DNA of 64,000 nucleotides from Demetria terragena DSM 11295 (GTDB lineage: Bacteria > Actinomycetota > Actinomycetes > Actinomycetales > Dermatophilaceae): assembly GCF_000376825.1 (NCBI RefSeq), contig NZ_AQXW01000004.1, positions 868,001-932,000 of the forward strand, in the 5' to 3' direction. The notes beneath the pieces are model-generated. The model saw nothing but the letters and a program-made list of their open reading frames with translations, ran no database searches and was not told the DNA's origin. This document shows positions 27,025 through 35,433 of this stretch, piece after piece (within the stretch, counting starts at the first letter, position 1; the number at the start of each line of letters is the position of its first letter). Made by a program: the position numbers and the translations under genes.

Positions 27025-28007
27025 TCATCGATGCTAGATCTCAAACGCACGACGCGATGCACCCGGCCATGGGAGGTCATGATCCCCACAACGACCAGTG
27101 TCGCGCCGAGCGGTTGGTTCCAGGTGAGCGGCTCGCTCAGCACGATGACGCCGAGGGCGACACCCACGATCGGCGATAGATAGGTCACAGCCGCGCCGTT
27201 CGTGGCTCCCCACGACGTCACGATGTTGGTGTTCCAAACGTAGGCGAACCCGGTTCCGAAAACACCGAGCACCACCATGCTGACGACCACCCGCCAACTC
27301 AGCCCGTCAACAGGCGAGCTCGCCACCCACGGCGCGGCCAGGATCATCATGAGCGCACCAATCAGGATCTGGATGAACGCCAACGACGCCGCGGGAACTC
27401 CACGTCCCGCCACATAACGGCGCAAATAGGCGAAGGCCACCCCATAACAGGTGGTCGCGCCGAGGCACGCCAGTTGCGCCGACACGCTTCCGCCTCCCAG
27501 ACCGCCGAATGGCCCGATGATGATGACCACGCCGACGAATCCGAGTCCGAGTCCGACGACCCGCTCTCGAGTCAGGCGTTCGCTGGTCAGCATCACGGCC
27601 GCCGCCACCATCGCGATGAGCGGCGTCGTGGCGTTGAAGATGCTCGCCAAGCCCGAGGAGATCTCCTGTTCCGCCCACGCGAATAGCGTGAACGGCACGA
27701 CGCAAAGCAAGGTCGTCACGACCGTCAAGTGCCCCCAGAGCCGGAGATCTCGCGGTATTGGGCTGCGGGTGGCTGTCGCGAAGACTCCGAGCGCCGCGGC
27801 ACCGAACACCATGCGCGCGAGGACAACCTGCGTCGGAGACAGTTCCTCTAGCCCGATTTTGATGAACAAGAAGCTCGAGCCCCACGCCAGCGCGAGAAGC
27901 ACGAACTGGACGACTACGCCGCTTCCAGAGAGCACGCCACTCGACGCTCCTGAGGGGTGCGGGGTTGCAGCGCGGGTCGAATTAACGGTCGATGACATGA
28001 CGACCAT
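27021..28007 (-). CDS. EamA/DMT family exporter
   Basis: About 328 residues with ten membrane segments in two EamA repeats (FVLLALAWGSSFLFIKIGL starts the first). DMT proteins export amino acids or metabolites; the substrate is unknown. The ATG at 28007 is preferred because AAGGGG sits seven bases upstream; an ATG at 27998 gives a protein three residues shorter. Translational coupling to the quinone oxidoreductase suggests a shared detoxification or redox role. Confidence 0.85.
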   Translation of the reverse strand: MVVMSSTVNSTRAATPHPSGASSGVLSGSGVVVQFVLLALAWGSSFLFIKIGLEELSPTQVVLARMVFGAAALGVFATATRSPIPRDLRLWGHLTVVTTLLCVVPFTLFAWAEQEISSGLASIFNATTPLIAMVAAAVMLTSERLTRERVVGLGLGFVGVVIIIGPFGGLGGGSVSAQLACLGATTCYGVAFAYLRRYVAGRGVPAASLAFIQILIGALMMILAAPWVASSPVDGLSWRVVVSMVVLGVFGTGFAYVWNTNIVTSWGATNGAAVTYLSPIVGVALGVIVLSEPLTWNQPLGATLVVVGIMTSHGRVHRVVRLRSSIDE

Positions 28008-28083
28008 TCCACCCCTTGCCATCGAAGAGTTCCGGCCGATTTCCGACATCAAGCGGCGCGTTGCGCGGCGGCCAACTGCGTTC

Positions 28084-28788
28084 TTACACTTCGCGATCCA
28101 GCGGCAGCCAGGCCAAGAAGCGTTGGATGTGCTCGTCCCAGAACTCCCAGGTGTGTTCCCCAGGATGCTCCTCCGCGGTGATGGCGATCCCCCGCCGCTC
28201 TGCCGCCTCGACCACGGTCCGCTGATGGCTAATCAACTCATCGTCGGTGCCGCAGGTTGCCCACAGGGCCGGGAGCGCCGCCGGGTCTGCTGCCCGCAGG
28301 AGCTCAACAAGGTCGTCCTCCGCCGGCGGGCCGCCCGCGCCCCAGATGTTGGCAACCAAGTCCTCACGCGAGCCAGACTCGTGCACCGCGCAAATGTCGA
28401 GCGCGCCGGACAGCGAGCCCGCTGCGGCGAACCGGCCGGGTTGGCGCAAGGCCAATTTGAGTGCGCCGTACCCGCCCATCGATAGGCCCGCGACGAAGGC
28501 CCAATAACGCCCGCCGCCGTGGGCCAGGTCGGTATAAAAACTGCGATGCACCTGAGGCATGACGACCGCGATCCCGAGTTCGGAGGCGTACCGCTCGATG
28601 CTGGTACGCCGCATCCAGGCGGTGTCATCGTCTGAAAGCCCATGGAGGAGATAGAGCACGGGCGCTTGTCCCTCGCGTGACGTGCCACCCATACCGATCT
28701 GGGTCGACGTCGACTGCGGCATCAGCACGGTCATCGAGGTGCTCAGCTCCAACGCGTCGGAGAAGAAATCGCAGCGCATATGAATCAT
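28084..28788 (-). CDS. Alpha/beta-hydrolase-fold esterase (EstA/tributyrin esterase-like), internally shortened
   Basis: A 234-residue esterase of the EstA/esterase D group: VLYLLHGLSDDDTAWMRRTS, then the nucleophile elbow GLSMGGYGA, an acidic residue region and His in GEHTWEFWDEH. In relatives about 25 residues separate the RYW/RYF segment from the nucleophile elbow; here RYW runs straight into AFVAGLSMGG. An in-frame deletion appears to have removed the helix and strand before the nucleophile, so activity is uncertain. Monocistronic, ending 76 bases before the divergent-side DMT start. Confidence 0.78.
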   Translation of the reverse strand: MIHMRCDFFSDALELSTSMTVLMPQSTSTQIGMGGTSREGQAPVLYLLHGLSDDDTAWMRRTSIERYASELGIAVVMPQVHRSFYTDLAHGGGRYWAFVAGLSMGGYGALKLALRQPGRFAAAGSLSGALDICAVHESGSREDLVANIWGAGGPPAEDDLVELLRAADPAALPALWATCGTDDELISHQRTVVEAAERRGIAITAEEHPGEHTWEFWDEHIQRFLAWLPLDREV

Positions 28789-28832
28789 GCGCGCACCCTA
28801 AGTCCGGGGACGAACCCTCCCCGAGACATGGC

Positions 28833-28871
28833 GGAGCCCCTGGCCGATGTCCACGGTCGGCCAGGGGCTCC
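28833..28871 (-). terminator. Hairpin terminator downstream of a 20-codon ORF
   Basis: A perfect 15-bp stem, arms 28833-28847 and 28857-28871, with a nine-base loop. No long T tract follows on either strand. It sits 29 bases past the stop of the small ORF on the minus strand. Confidence 0.7.
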
Positions 28872-28900
28872 CAATCTCCTACAAATCCTGCGCGAGGAGA

Positions 28901-28963
28901 TCAATCACGCAGGTCTAGTGACTCCTGCAGCGCGCGGCGTGCGTCCAGCTGCTCTTCAGTCAT
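28901..28963 (-). CDS. Possible 20-residue small protein
   Basis: Encodes MTEEQLDARRALQESLDLRD. An AAGGA ribosome-binding site stands seven bases before the ATG and a clear hairpin terminator follows the stop, so it looks like a free-standing mini-gene. The peptide is acidic, amphipathic and probably helical. An in-frame GTG would add five residues. No homology recognised; it could also be the end of a decayed gene. Confidence 0.35.
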   Translation of the reverse strand: MTEEQLDARRALQESLDLRD

Positions 28964-29138
28964 GTCGGTGTCCTTCACGTTCGGCGCCGCCACGAGGCGG
29001 CCAGTAACTATGAGTGGTCGGGAAGCAACTCGTGCGGGTTCTCCGCGACGGAGTGTTGCCTCATATCGACCTGACGCCGCGCCGAAGGATGAGGCGCGAG
29101 CGACAGGCCCTAAGGTACGGCGGCGCGTCCACGTTCTG

Positions 29139-29169
29139 GAACCCGTTTCTCAGGATGAGAGACGGGTTC
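29139..29169 (-). terminator. Intrinsic terminator of the ilv operon
   Basis: A 13-bp stem (29139-29151 with 29157-29169, one G·U pair) and five-base loop, ending three bases before the ilvC stop on the minus strand. It closes ilvB–ilvN–ilvC. Confidence 0.8.
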
Positions 29170-29172
29170 AGG

Positions 29173-30204
29173 TCAGCGAGACGACGAACCTTCGACGTAG
29201 TCGGTGTCCTGATCGGTGTCGATCCAGGCCATGAGCTCGCGCAGGCCCTTGCCGGTCTTCTCGATCGGGTGCTGGGCGGCCTTCTCGCGGAACGCCTTGA
29301 ACTCCGGCGCCCCGGCATCCTGGTCATCGATGAATCGCTTGGCGAAAGCGCCGTTCTGCACGTCCGCCAGCACCGCCTTCATATTTTCCTTCACGCTCGG
29401 GTCGATCACCCGCGGGCCGGAGACGTAGTCGCCATACTCCGCAGTGTCGGAGATCGACCAGCGCTGCTTGGCGATACCGCCCTCGACCATGAGGTCGACG
29501 ATGAGCTTGAGTTCGTGCAGGCACTCGAAGTACGCGACCTCCGGCTGATAGCCCGCCTCGATCAGCGTCTCGAAGCCGTACTGGACCAGCTGTGACGCGC
29601 CACCGCAGAGCACGGCCTGCTCGCCGAACAGATCCGTCTCGGTCTCTTCGGTGAAGGTCGTCTTGATACCGCCAGCGCGAAGACCACCGATGGCCTTGGC
29701 GTAGGACTTCGCGAGCGTCCAAGCCTCGCCGGACGGGTCCTGCTCGACGGCCACGATGACGGGAACACCTCGCCCATCAACGTATTCGCGGCGCACCAAG
29801 TGTCCTGGGCCCTTGGGTGCCACCATGAAGACATCGGAAGTTGCCTCGGGCTTGACGTAGTCATAGCGAATGTTGAAGCCGTGACCAAAGACCAGCGCCG
29901 TGCCCTCGTTGAGGTTGGGCTTGATCTGCTCGGCGTAGACCGTGCGCTGCACCTGGTCGGGGGTCAGGATCACCACGACCTCAGCTTCCTTCACCGCCTC
30001 GGCCACGGTCAGGACACGGAGGCCTTCATTCTCGGCCTTCTCGCGGCTCTTGGAGCCCTCGGCCAGTCCGACGCGGACGTCTACGCCACTGTCGCGCAAA
30101 TTCAACGCGTGCGCGTGGCCCTGGCTGCCGTAACCAATGACGGCCACCTTCTTGGCCTGGATAGCGGTCAGATCGGCGTCGTCGTCATAGAACATCTCAG
30201 CCAC
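29173..30204 (-). CDS. ilvC: Ketol-acid reductoisomerase (NADP+)
   Basis: A 343-residue class I enzyme converting acetolactate to dihydroxyisovalerate. The NADPH motif [18 protein letters not shown] and the metal-binding region with [11 protein letters not shown]-like sequence (here [17 protein letters not shown]) are clear. It follows ilvN by 63 bases with no terminator between and ends at the operon terminator. Confidence 0.97.
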   Translation of the reverse strand: MAEMFYDDDADLTAIQAKKVAVIGYGSQGHAHALNLRDSGVDVRVGLAEGSKSREKAENEGLRVLTVAEAVKEAEVVVILTPDQVQRTVYAEQIKPNLNEGTALVFGHGFNIRYDYVKPEATSDVFMVAPKGPGHLVRREYVDGRGVPVIVAVEQDPSGEAWTLAKSYAKAIGGLRAGGIKTTFTEETETDLFGEQAVLCGGASQLVQYGFETLIEAGYQPEVAYFECLHELKLIVDLMVEGGIAKQRWSISDTAEYGDYVSGPRVIDPSVKENMKAVLADVQNGAFAKRFIDDQDAGAPEFKAFREKAAQHPIEKTGKGLRELMAWIDTDQDTDYVEGSSSR

Positions 30205-30267
30205 GGTGAATCTCCTGTATTTCGTGTTGTCCAGCTTGTGGATGTGGGGTCATTGGGCGGTCGAAGG

Positions 30268-30783
30268 TCATGCCGAACGGAGTGACCGGTCGGTGATCGA
30301 GCGAGAGCCACGGCCCATCGCGATCACGCCGGACTGCACCAGTTCACGCACACCGTACGGCTCCAGCGCCGCGAGGAAAGCGCCGACCTTGTCGCGCGCT
30401 CCGGTCGTCTGAATGATGATCGAATCTGGTTGCAGGTCAATAACATTGGCTCGAAACACTTCGACCAACTGAAGCACTTGCGACCGGGTCGTCGGATCAC
30501 AGCGCACCTTGATGAGTAGCACCTCGCGCTGCACCGAGGAGTCGCCCTCCAACTCGACGACCTTGCGCACCTCGATGAGCTTGTTGAGCTGCTTGGTCAC
30601 CTGCTCGAGCGCAATCGACTCGACGTCAACCACGATCGTCATGCGCGACACCTCGGGCTGCTCGGTGGGGCCCACGGCGAGCGATTCGATGTTGAATCCA
30701 CGACGCGCGACCAAGCCCGCGATTCGGGCGAGCACGCCGGGCTGGTTTTCAACCAACACGGACAGCGTGTGATGGGTGGGCAT
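30268..30783 (-). CDS. ilvN: Acetolactate synthase small (regulatory) subunit
   Basis: A 171-residue regulatory subunit with an N-terminal ACT domain (TLSVLVENQPGVLARIAGL; valine-binding region RRGFNIESLAVG) and the conserved C-terminal half. It mediates valine feedback on IlvB. The ATG lies one base past the ilvB stop. Also called ilvH. Confidence 0.96.
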   Translation of the reverse strand: MPTHHTLSVLVENQPGVLARIAGLVARRGFNIESLAVGPTEQPEVSRMTIVVDVESIALEQVTKQLNKLIEVRKVVELEGDSSVQREVLLIKVRCDPTTRSQVLQLVEVFRANVIDLQPDSIIIQTTGARDKVGAFLAALEPYGVRELVQSGVIAMGRGSRSITDRSLRSA

Positions 30784-30784
30784 G

Positions 30785-32659
30785 TCAGAGCTCCTCTGCG
30801 GTCTCGTCGCTGGCTTCGTCGTCTTCGCGGTCCCAGACCGGAGTCATGGCCCGCGCCATGGTGACCTTGTCATTGCTGACCCCCGCGGGGACCATGGGCC
30901 ACACCATCGCATCGCGCTCAACAACGAAGTCGATGACGACTGGACGGTCATTGATCTCCAGCGCCTGTTTGATCGTGGCGTCCACGTCTTCCGGTGTCTC
31001 GCAACGCAACCCGGCACATCCGTATGCCTCCGCCAGCTTGACGAAGTCGGGCACCCGACTGCCGCCCGCCGAGGTGTGCAAGTCGGTGTTGGAATAGCGC
31101 TGGCTGTAGAACAGGGTCTGCCACTGGCGCACCATGCCAAGGCTGGAGTTGTTGATGATCGCGACCTTGATCGGGATGTTGTTAATCACGCAGGTCGCGA
31201 GTTCTTGGTTGGTCATCTGGAAGCAACCGTCACCATCGATGGCCCACACAACCCGGTCTGGTTCGGCTACCTTGGCACCCATAGCGGCTGGCACGGCGTA
31301 GCCCATCGTCCCGGCGCCGCCGGAGTTGATCCAGCTGTTGGGCCGCTCATACTGCACAAACTGAGCCGCCCACATCTGGTGCTGACCCACTCCAGCCACA
31401 TAGGTCGCCTCCGGTCCGGTCAACTCACCAATGCGTTGGATCACCGCCTGCGGCGCCACTCCTCCCGGCTCGGGATCGGCGTAGCCCAGGGGGAAATCCT
31501 TCTTCCAGGTCGCCGTCCGCCGCCGCCAAGCGGTGTAGTCGCCCCCCTCGCCTGCCTCGATCGCAGGGCTCAGCATGTCGACAAGCGCGCGAATGACCTG
31601 CTTGCAATCACCGACGATCGGCACGTCGGCTGCGCGGTTCTTGGAGATCTCGGCTGGGTCGATATCAGCGTGAATCACCTTGGCGTACGGCGCGAATGAG
31701 CTGAGTTGGCCAGTGACTCGATCGTCGAATCGAGTGCCCAGCGCAATCAGCAGATCGGCTCGCTGGAGAGCAGTCACCGCCGGAACCGAGCCGTGCATGC
31801 CAGGCATTCCCAGGTGCAATTCATGGCTATCGGGAACCGCGCCGCGCGCCATCAAGGTCGTGACCAAGGGGATCTGCGCGAGGTCGACCAGTTCGCGAAT
31901 TTCCGCGGACGCCTCGGCGCGGATCACGCCGCCACCGACATACAGCACCGGGCGCTCGGCGGCCCGAATCATCTCGGCAGCGGCCTTGATCTGTTTGTGG
32001 TGCGGCCGGGTCGTGGGGCGGTAGCCCGGAAGGTCAGCCGCATCGGGCCACACATGGGTGGTAGTGGCCGTCAAGGCGTCTTTGGTGATGTCCACGAGCA
32101 CGGGGCCGGGTCGGCCTGTCGATGCCACGTGGAACGCCTCGCGAATGGCCCGCGGGATGTCCGCAGGGTCTGTGACGAGGTAGTTGTGCTTGGTGATCGG
32201 CATGGTGATGCCGCGAATGTCGGCTTCCTGAAAGGCGTCAGTTCCGATCGTCTTGGAACTAACCTGCCCGGTGATAGCGACGATCGGCACCGAGTCCATG
32301 TAGGCGTCGGCCAAAGGCGTGACCAGGTTGGTTGCCCCAGGTCCGCTCGTGGCCATACAGACCCCGACTTTGCCTGTTGCCGCCGCGTAGCCCTGGGCCG
32401 CATGCCCGGCGCCCTGCTCGTGACGAACCAGAATGTGGCGCACCGTCACCGAGTCCAGCAGCGGGTCATAAGCCGGCAGGATGGCGCCGCCGGGGATCCC
32501 GAAGACGGTGTCGACTTCGGCGGCCTCCAACGCCAGGACGAGGCTCTGGGCGCCGGTGACTTCTACCGATTCGGGGCGCACCTGGGAGGCGATATCGGCG
32601 GGCGAGGGAGCACGTCGGTCTTGGGCCTTCAGGTCAGTCACGGAGGTCACCGCTTTCAT
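30785..32659 (-). CDS. ilvB: Acetolactate synthase large (catalytic) subunit
   Basis: A 624-residue thiamine-diphosphate enzyme making acetolactate or acetohydroxybutyrate. The catalytic Glu is in [15 protein letters not shown], and the ThDP/Mg motif is [19 protein letters not shown]. The ATG at 32659 ([16 protein letters not shown]) is chosen; the open frame extends 15 codons upstream into the attenuator terminator. The transcript leader carries an Ile-Leu-Val-Leu peptide, a GC hairpin and an oligo-T terminator. ilvN follows immediately. Confidence 0.96.
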   Translation of the reverse strand: MKAVTSVTDLKAQDRRAPSPADIASQVRPESVEVTGAQSLVLALEAAEVDTVFGIPGGAILPAYDPLLDSVTVRHILVRHEQGAGHAAQGYAAATGKVGVCMATSGPGATNLVTPLADAYMDSVPIVAITGQVSSKTIGTDAFQEADIRGITMPITKHNYLVTDPADIPRAIREAFHVASTGRPGPVLVDITKDALTATTTHVWPDAADLPGYRPTTRPHHKQIKAAAEMIRAAERPVLYVGGGVIRAEASAEIRELVDLAQIPLVTTLMARGAVPDSHELHLGMPGMHGSVPAVTALQRADLLIALGTRFDDRVTGQLSSFAPYAKVIHADIDPAEISKNRAADVPIVGDCKQVIRALVDMLSPAIEAGEGGDYTAWRRRTATWKKDFPLGYADPEPGGVAPQAVIQRIGELTGPEATYVAGVGQHQMWAAQFVQYERPNSWINSGGAGTMGYAVPAAMGAKVAEPDRVVWAIDGDGCFQMTNQELATCVINNIPIKVAIINNSSLGMVRQWQTLFYSQRYSNTDLHTSAGGSRVPDFVKLAEAYGCAGLRCETPEDVDATIKQALEINDRPVVIDFVVERDAMVWPMVPAGVSNDKVTMARAMTPVWDREDDEASDETAEEL

Positions 32660-32677
32660 GTGTCGTTCGTCGGGCAC

Positions 32678-32710
32678 AAAAAAACCCTCAGCCCGGAAGG
32701 GCAATGAGGG
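32678..32710 (-). terminator. Attenuator terminator of the ilvB leader
   Basis: On the minus strand CCCTCA pairs with TGAGGG and GCCC with GGGC across a TT bulge (32685-32710), followed by eight T residues (32678-32684 and beyond). It lies 19 bases before the ilvB start. Confidence 0.9.
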
Positions 32711-32712
32711 TG

Positions 32713-32741
32713 AGCGCGCAGGGCCGGAGGCCTAGCGCGCT
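32713..32741 (-). promoter_or_regulatory. GCGCGC hairpin in the ilvB attenuator
   Basis: Arms AGCGCGC/GCGCGCT enclose an inner GGCC/GGCC pair. The 5' arm overlaps the leader-peptide stop codon and the 3' arm ends just before the terminator stem, as in the cimA leader. Confidence 0.65.
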
Positions 32742-32766
32742 AAGGAAGTACGAGAATTCGTGCCAC
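32740..32766 (-). CDS. ilvB leader peptide (Ile-Leu-Val-Leu)
   Basis: A nine-codon ORF: GTG start, Ala, Arg, then Ile-Leu-Val-Leu (ATT CTC GTA CTT), Pro, TAG. GATGAGG lies just upstream as a ribosome-binding site. All three branched-chain amino acids are sampled, as expected for a gene serving all three pathways. Confidence 0.8.
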   Translation of the reverse strand: MARILVLP

Positions 32767-32805
32767 GACCTCATCTTCTGTTGGCCAGACTCAATGGTCA
32801 ACATC

Positions 32806-32823
32806 GTGAGACAGGCATCTCAC
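32806..32823 (-). promoter_or_regulatory. GTGAGA-N6-TCTCAC palindrome upstream of the ilvB leader
   Basis: Perfect six-base arms with a six-base spacer, 40-57 bases before the leader start. Same length and half-site (GTGAGAC) as the site before leuB. Candidate shared operator; the regulator is not encoded in this window as far as I can see. Confidence 0.55.
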
Positions 32824-32914
32824 TATCCGGTCGCCCCAAAATGACGTGGCATGGCCGGACCCCGATGAGGCAGAGTGCACTCGGCACGTTTCACCGTCGA
32901 ACAAGGAGCACGCG

Positions 32915-33037
32915 ATGCGCAGCAGCGCCGCAGGATGCGGGGTGGCCGGACTGGCCAGCTTCGGCCTGGTCAGGCCCGCCATCTCACCTCCCCGCCATCG
33001 ACCGAAAGAGCCGTGCCATGAATCCACTGACCGCTGA
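32915..33037 (+). CDS. Possible upstream ORF overlapping the FusB-like gene
   Basis: A 40-codon ORF (starting MRSSAAGCGVAGLASF) with a textbook AAGGAG six bases before its ATG, a better site than that of the gene it overlaps. It ends 20 bases inside the FBP-domain gene in another frame. The geometry could give translational control of the downstream gene. No homology recognised; chance remains possible in high-GC DNA. Confidence 0.3.
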   Translation: MRSSAAGCGVAGLASFGLVRPAISPPRHRPKEPCHESTDR

Positions 33038-33527
33038 CGCCATTCGCGCGAGCCTGATCAACACCAGCAAACGAGAGCGCACCCAGGCCACCCTCCCCGA
33101 CCTCGACATCATTCGCTGGGACCGTCTAGATCTGCTCGGGTGGATCGACCCTAAGCGCCCGCAACTCGCGTATGTCGTGCTCGAGCATGAGGGCACGCCC
33201 ACCGGAATCATGCTGCGGACGAACGAGCCGTCCGCGCGTAGACGGCGTAAAGCGGTGTGCTCCTGGTGCGAGGACGTGATCGAGACCGACGACGTGTCGA
33301 TGTACGTGGCTCGCCGCGCCGGTGCACCCGGCCGCCGTGGCGATTCGATCGGGACGCTGATCTGCACCGACTTCCGGTGTTCGCGCAACGTGCGGCGTCA
33401 GCCGACCGAGTCCGAGGTCTTCAGCAATGACGAAGACGACAAAGAGATGTACCGGCAACTGCGGATCGCCGGACTACAAGAGCGATCGAGCCGATTCGTC
33501 AATCGCGTGCTCGGCGCGAGTGGCTGA
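33018..33527 (+). CDS. FBP/FusB-type zinc-finger protein (putative EF-G-binding)
   Basis: A 169-residue protein with a C-terminal treble-clef zinc finger: CSWC at residues ~81-84 and CTDFRC ~35 residues later. This is the FBP_C domain related to staphylococcal FusB, which binds elongation factor G and releases it from the ribosome. The N-terminal half is helical. In Actinobacteria the role is untested; EF-G binding is inferred. A short ORF with a strong ribosome-binding site overlaps its start. Confidence 0.78.
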   Translation: MNPLTADAIRASLINTSKRERTQATLPDLDIIRWDRLDLLGWIDPKRPQLAYVVLEHEGTPTGIMLRTNEPSARRRRKAVCSWCEDVIETDDVSMYVARRAGAPGRRGDSIGTLICTDFRCSRNVRRQPTESEVFSNDEDDKEMYRQLRIAGLQERSSRFVNRVLGASG

Positions 33528-33573
33528 GCCTGAGCGGGTTGTGCGTTCCAACTCACGACCTACTATTCGGAGT

Positions 33574-34017
33574 ATGACTTCCGACGTGCGTGAGTGTTCA
33601 GTCGCGCGGACTCTGGAACTTGTTGGCACCAAGTGGACCTTGCTGGCGGTGCGCGAGATGCTGATTGGGTGCCATCGATTCGATGAGATCGCGCGCCACA
33701 CCGGTGCGCCGCGCGACATCCTCACCGATCGTCTTCGCAGGCTGGAGGCCGAGGGTGTCGTGCGGCGGGTGCAATACGAGAAACGCCCTCCACGATTCGA
33801 ATACCACTTAACTGAAATTGGTCGGTCACTGACGCCCATCATCGCCACGATGCGGGAGTTCGGCGATCGCCACCTCGCCGGGGAGTCCGGCCCGCCCGTG
33901 CGCTTCGAACATTCTTGTGGCTCGGAGTATCAGCCGGTCCTTGCGTGCAGGGCTTGCGGAGACATTGTCAGGCACGGCGAGGTCTCCATCGCCGAGATGC
34001 CGTCCGCTACTCGTTGA
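33574..34017 (+). CDS. HxlR family transcriptional regulator
   Basis: A 147-residue winged-helix regulator with the HxlR opening CSVARTLELVGTKWTLLAVREML and wing LEAEGVVRRVQYEKRPPRFEYHLT. The C-terminal part carries a Cys-rich patch (SCGSEY...CRACGDI) that might bind metal or sense redox or electrophiles. It precedes, by 57 bases in the same direction, an MFS–thioesterase–reductase set and is the likely controller. Confidence 0.9.
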   Translation: MTSDVRECSVARTLELVGTKWTLLAVREMLIGCHRFDEIARHTGAPRDILTDRLRRLEAEGVVRRVQYEKRPPRFEYHLTEIGRSLTPIIATMREFGDRHLAGESGPPVRFEHSCGSEYQPVLACRACGDIVRHGEVSIAEMPSATR

Positions 34018-34074
34018 ACGGGCTTTCACGCGCCTGACGCACGCCGCCTCGCTCGTAGCGGTAGAGTCACGCTG

Positions 34075-35433
34075 GTGAGTTGGAAAATCCAATCTAGTCG
34101 CTCGGGGCATGGCACGCTCGCTGCCGTGGCCGCGGGGACGGCACTGGTTCTCGTCACGTATGTGACGCCGATGGCGACACTTCCAGTGACCTCCGAAGAC
34201 GTCGGCGCGGGCGCTGTTGCGCGAGCCTGGATTCTGAGCTCGATGAGCGTCGGCCTTGCGGGCTTCCTGCTGGCTGGGGGGCTCCTAGGGGACCGGCTTG
34301 GTCGACGGCGCGTGTATCTCCTGGGGTTGGCCGGCGTCATCGTGGGCGCCGGAGTCGTGGCGGCGAGTTGGAACCCCTGGGTTCTGGTTGGCGGACGACT
34401 CATTCAGGGCGCGGGAGGCGCGGCGGTGCTGGCCTGCGGACTCGCCCTACTCGCGCACGCCTACCCGACTGGACCGAACCGCGTCCGCGCTACCTCTGTG
34501 TGGGGCGCGAGCGTCGGGGGCGGCATCGCCGGCGGTTCGGTGCTTGCGGTGGTCCTCGATGTCGGTACCGGCTGGCGGGAGAACTACGTAGCCACCGCGG
34601 TCGGCGGCGTTGCCATCTTGGCCCTGTCGATGCGCCGGATTCCCGACTCGCGAGCGCAGTCGCCGCGCAGGATCGATGTAACTGGCCTAACACTGCTGTC
34701 GTCCGGGCTCATTCTCGCGGTCTGCGCAATGACCGAGGCCCGTACCGGGGTAGGCGCCTCGGTCGTGGTCCTGGCAACAGTCGCCCTGCTCACCTTCGGA
34801 GCGTTGATCATCGTGGAGCGGCGAGTACGACAGCCGCTGATCGACCCCGACCTGCTGCGGCTACCGCGATTCCTTGCCACGACGGTCGGCGCGTTGGTTT
34901 TGGGCGCCGGGATGATCGGCATGGCGTCATTTCTCCCGACCGTCGCCCAAGCCGGGTTTGGAGAGTCCCTTCAAGCGGCCAGCATGCCCCCTCTGGCCTG
35001 GGCGGTCACCAGCACCGTGGCTGCGTTATCGGTGAGAAGGCTGCCGTTCGACCTGCATGGGCCAGGGGCGATCGCCGCGCTGCTGGCCCTCACCGCGTTC
35101 AGCATGCTGACGGCCCTGTGGTCGGACTCTTCGGCGGGCTTGGTGGTGCCCCTGGCACTCGCCGGAATCAGCACCGGCTGGCTGAACGCGATACTCGGGC
35201 GTGACGCGGTCGCGAGCGTTCCAGCCGACCAGGCTGCCATGGCCAGCGGCGCGAACAACACCGCGCGCTACCTCGGCGCTTCCTGTGGCATCACCCTGTT
35301 CGCGATGATCGCGACGTACAGCGGAAGCGGCATCGTGGAGGGCTGGCGGAACGCGGTCGTCGCGTCAGTCATTCTCACGCTGGCTGGGGCGTTTGCCCTC
35401 GCGATCCAATCACTGAAGGAGCCGAACTCATGA
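34075..35433 (+). CDS. MFS family transporter
   Basis: A 452-residue major facilitator with ~12-14 membrane segments; loop 2-3 motif GDRLGRRRVYLLG and a motif C-like GAGGAAVLACG region place it with drug:H+ antiporters. GTG start at 34075. The stop overlaps the thioesterase ATG (ATGA). Substrate unknown; linkage to an HxlR regulator, a hotdog thioesterase and an oxidoreductase suggests efflux of an aromatic or electrophilic compound (inference). Confidence 0.88.
   Translation: MSWKIQSSRSGHGTLAAVAAGTALVLVTYVTPMATLPVTSEDVGAGAVARAWILSSMSVGLAGFLLAGGLLGDRLGRRRVYLLGLAGVIVGAGVVAASWNPWVLVGGRLIQGAGGAAVLACGLALLAHAYPTGPNRVRATSVWGASVGGGIAGGSVLAVVLDVGTGWRENYVATAVGGVAILALSMRRIPDSRAQSPRRIDVTGLTLLSSGLILAVCAMTEARTGVGASVVVLATVALLTFGALIIVERRVRQPLIDPDLLRLPRFLATTVGALVLGAGMIGMASFLPTVAQAGFGESLQAASMPPLAWAVTSTVAALSVRRLPFDLHGPGAIAALLALTAFSMLTALWSDSSAGLVVPLALAGISTGWLNAILGRDAVASVPADQAAMASGANNTARYLGASCGITLFAMIATYSGSGIVEGWRNAVVASVILTLAGAFALAIQSLKEPNS

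Larger units (their letters stand above)
28789..29138. other. Intergenic stretch between the esterase gene and ilvC terminator
   Basis: About 350 bases without a conventional gene. It holds a 15-bp hairpin terminator (28833-28871) and a very short ORF with a good ribosome-binding site (28901-28963), both on the minus strand. I see nothing recognisable in 28985-29138. Confidence 0.7.

Noticed and set aside
30205-30267. Separate promoter or terminator between ilvN and ilvC
   Set aside because: No hairpin or convincing promoter in the 63 bases; treated as one operon ending at 29139-29169.
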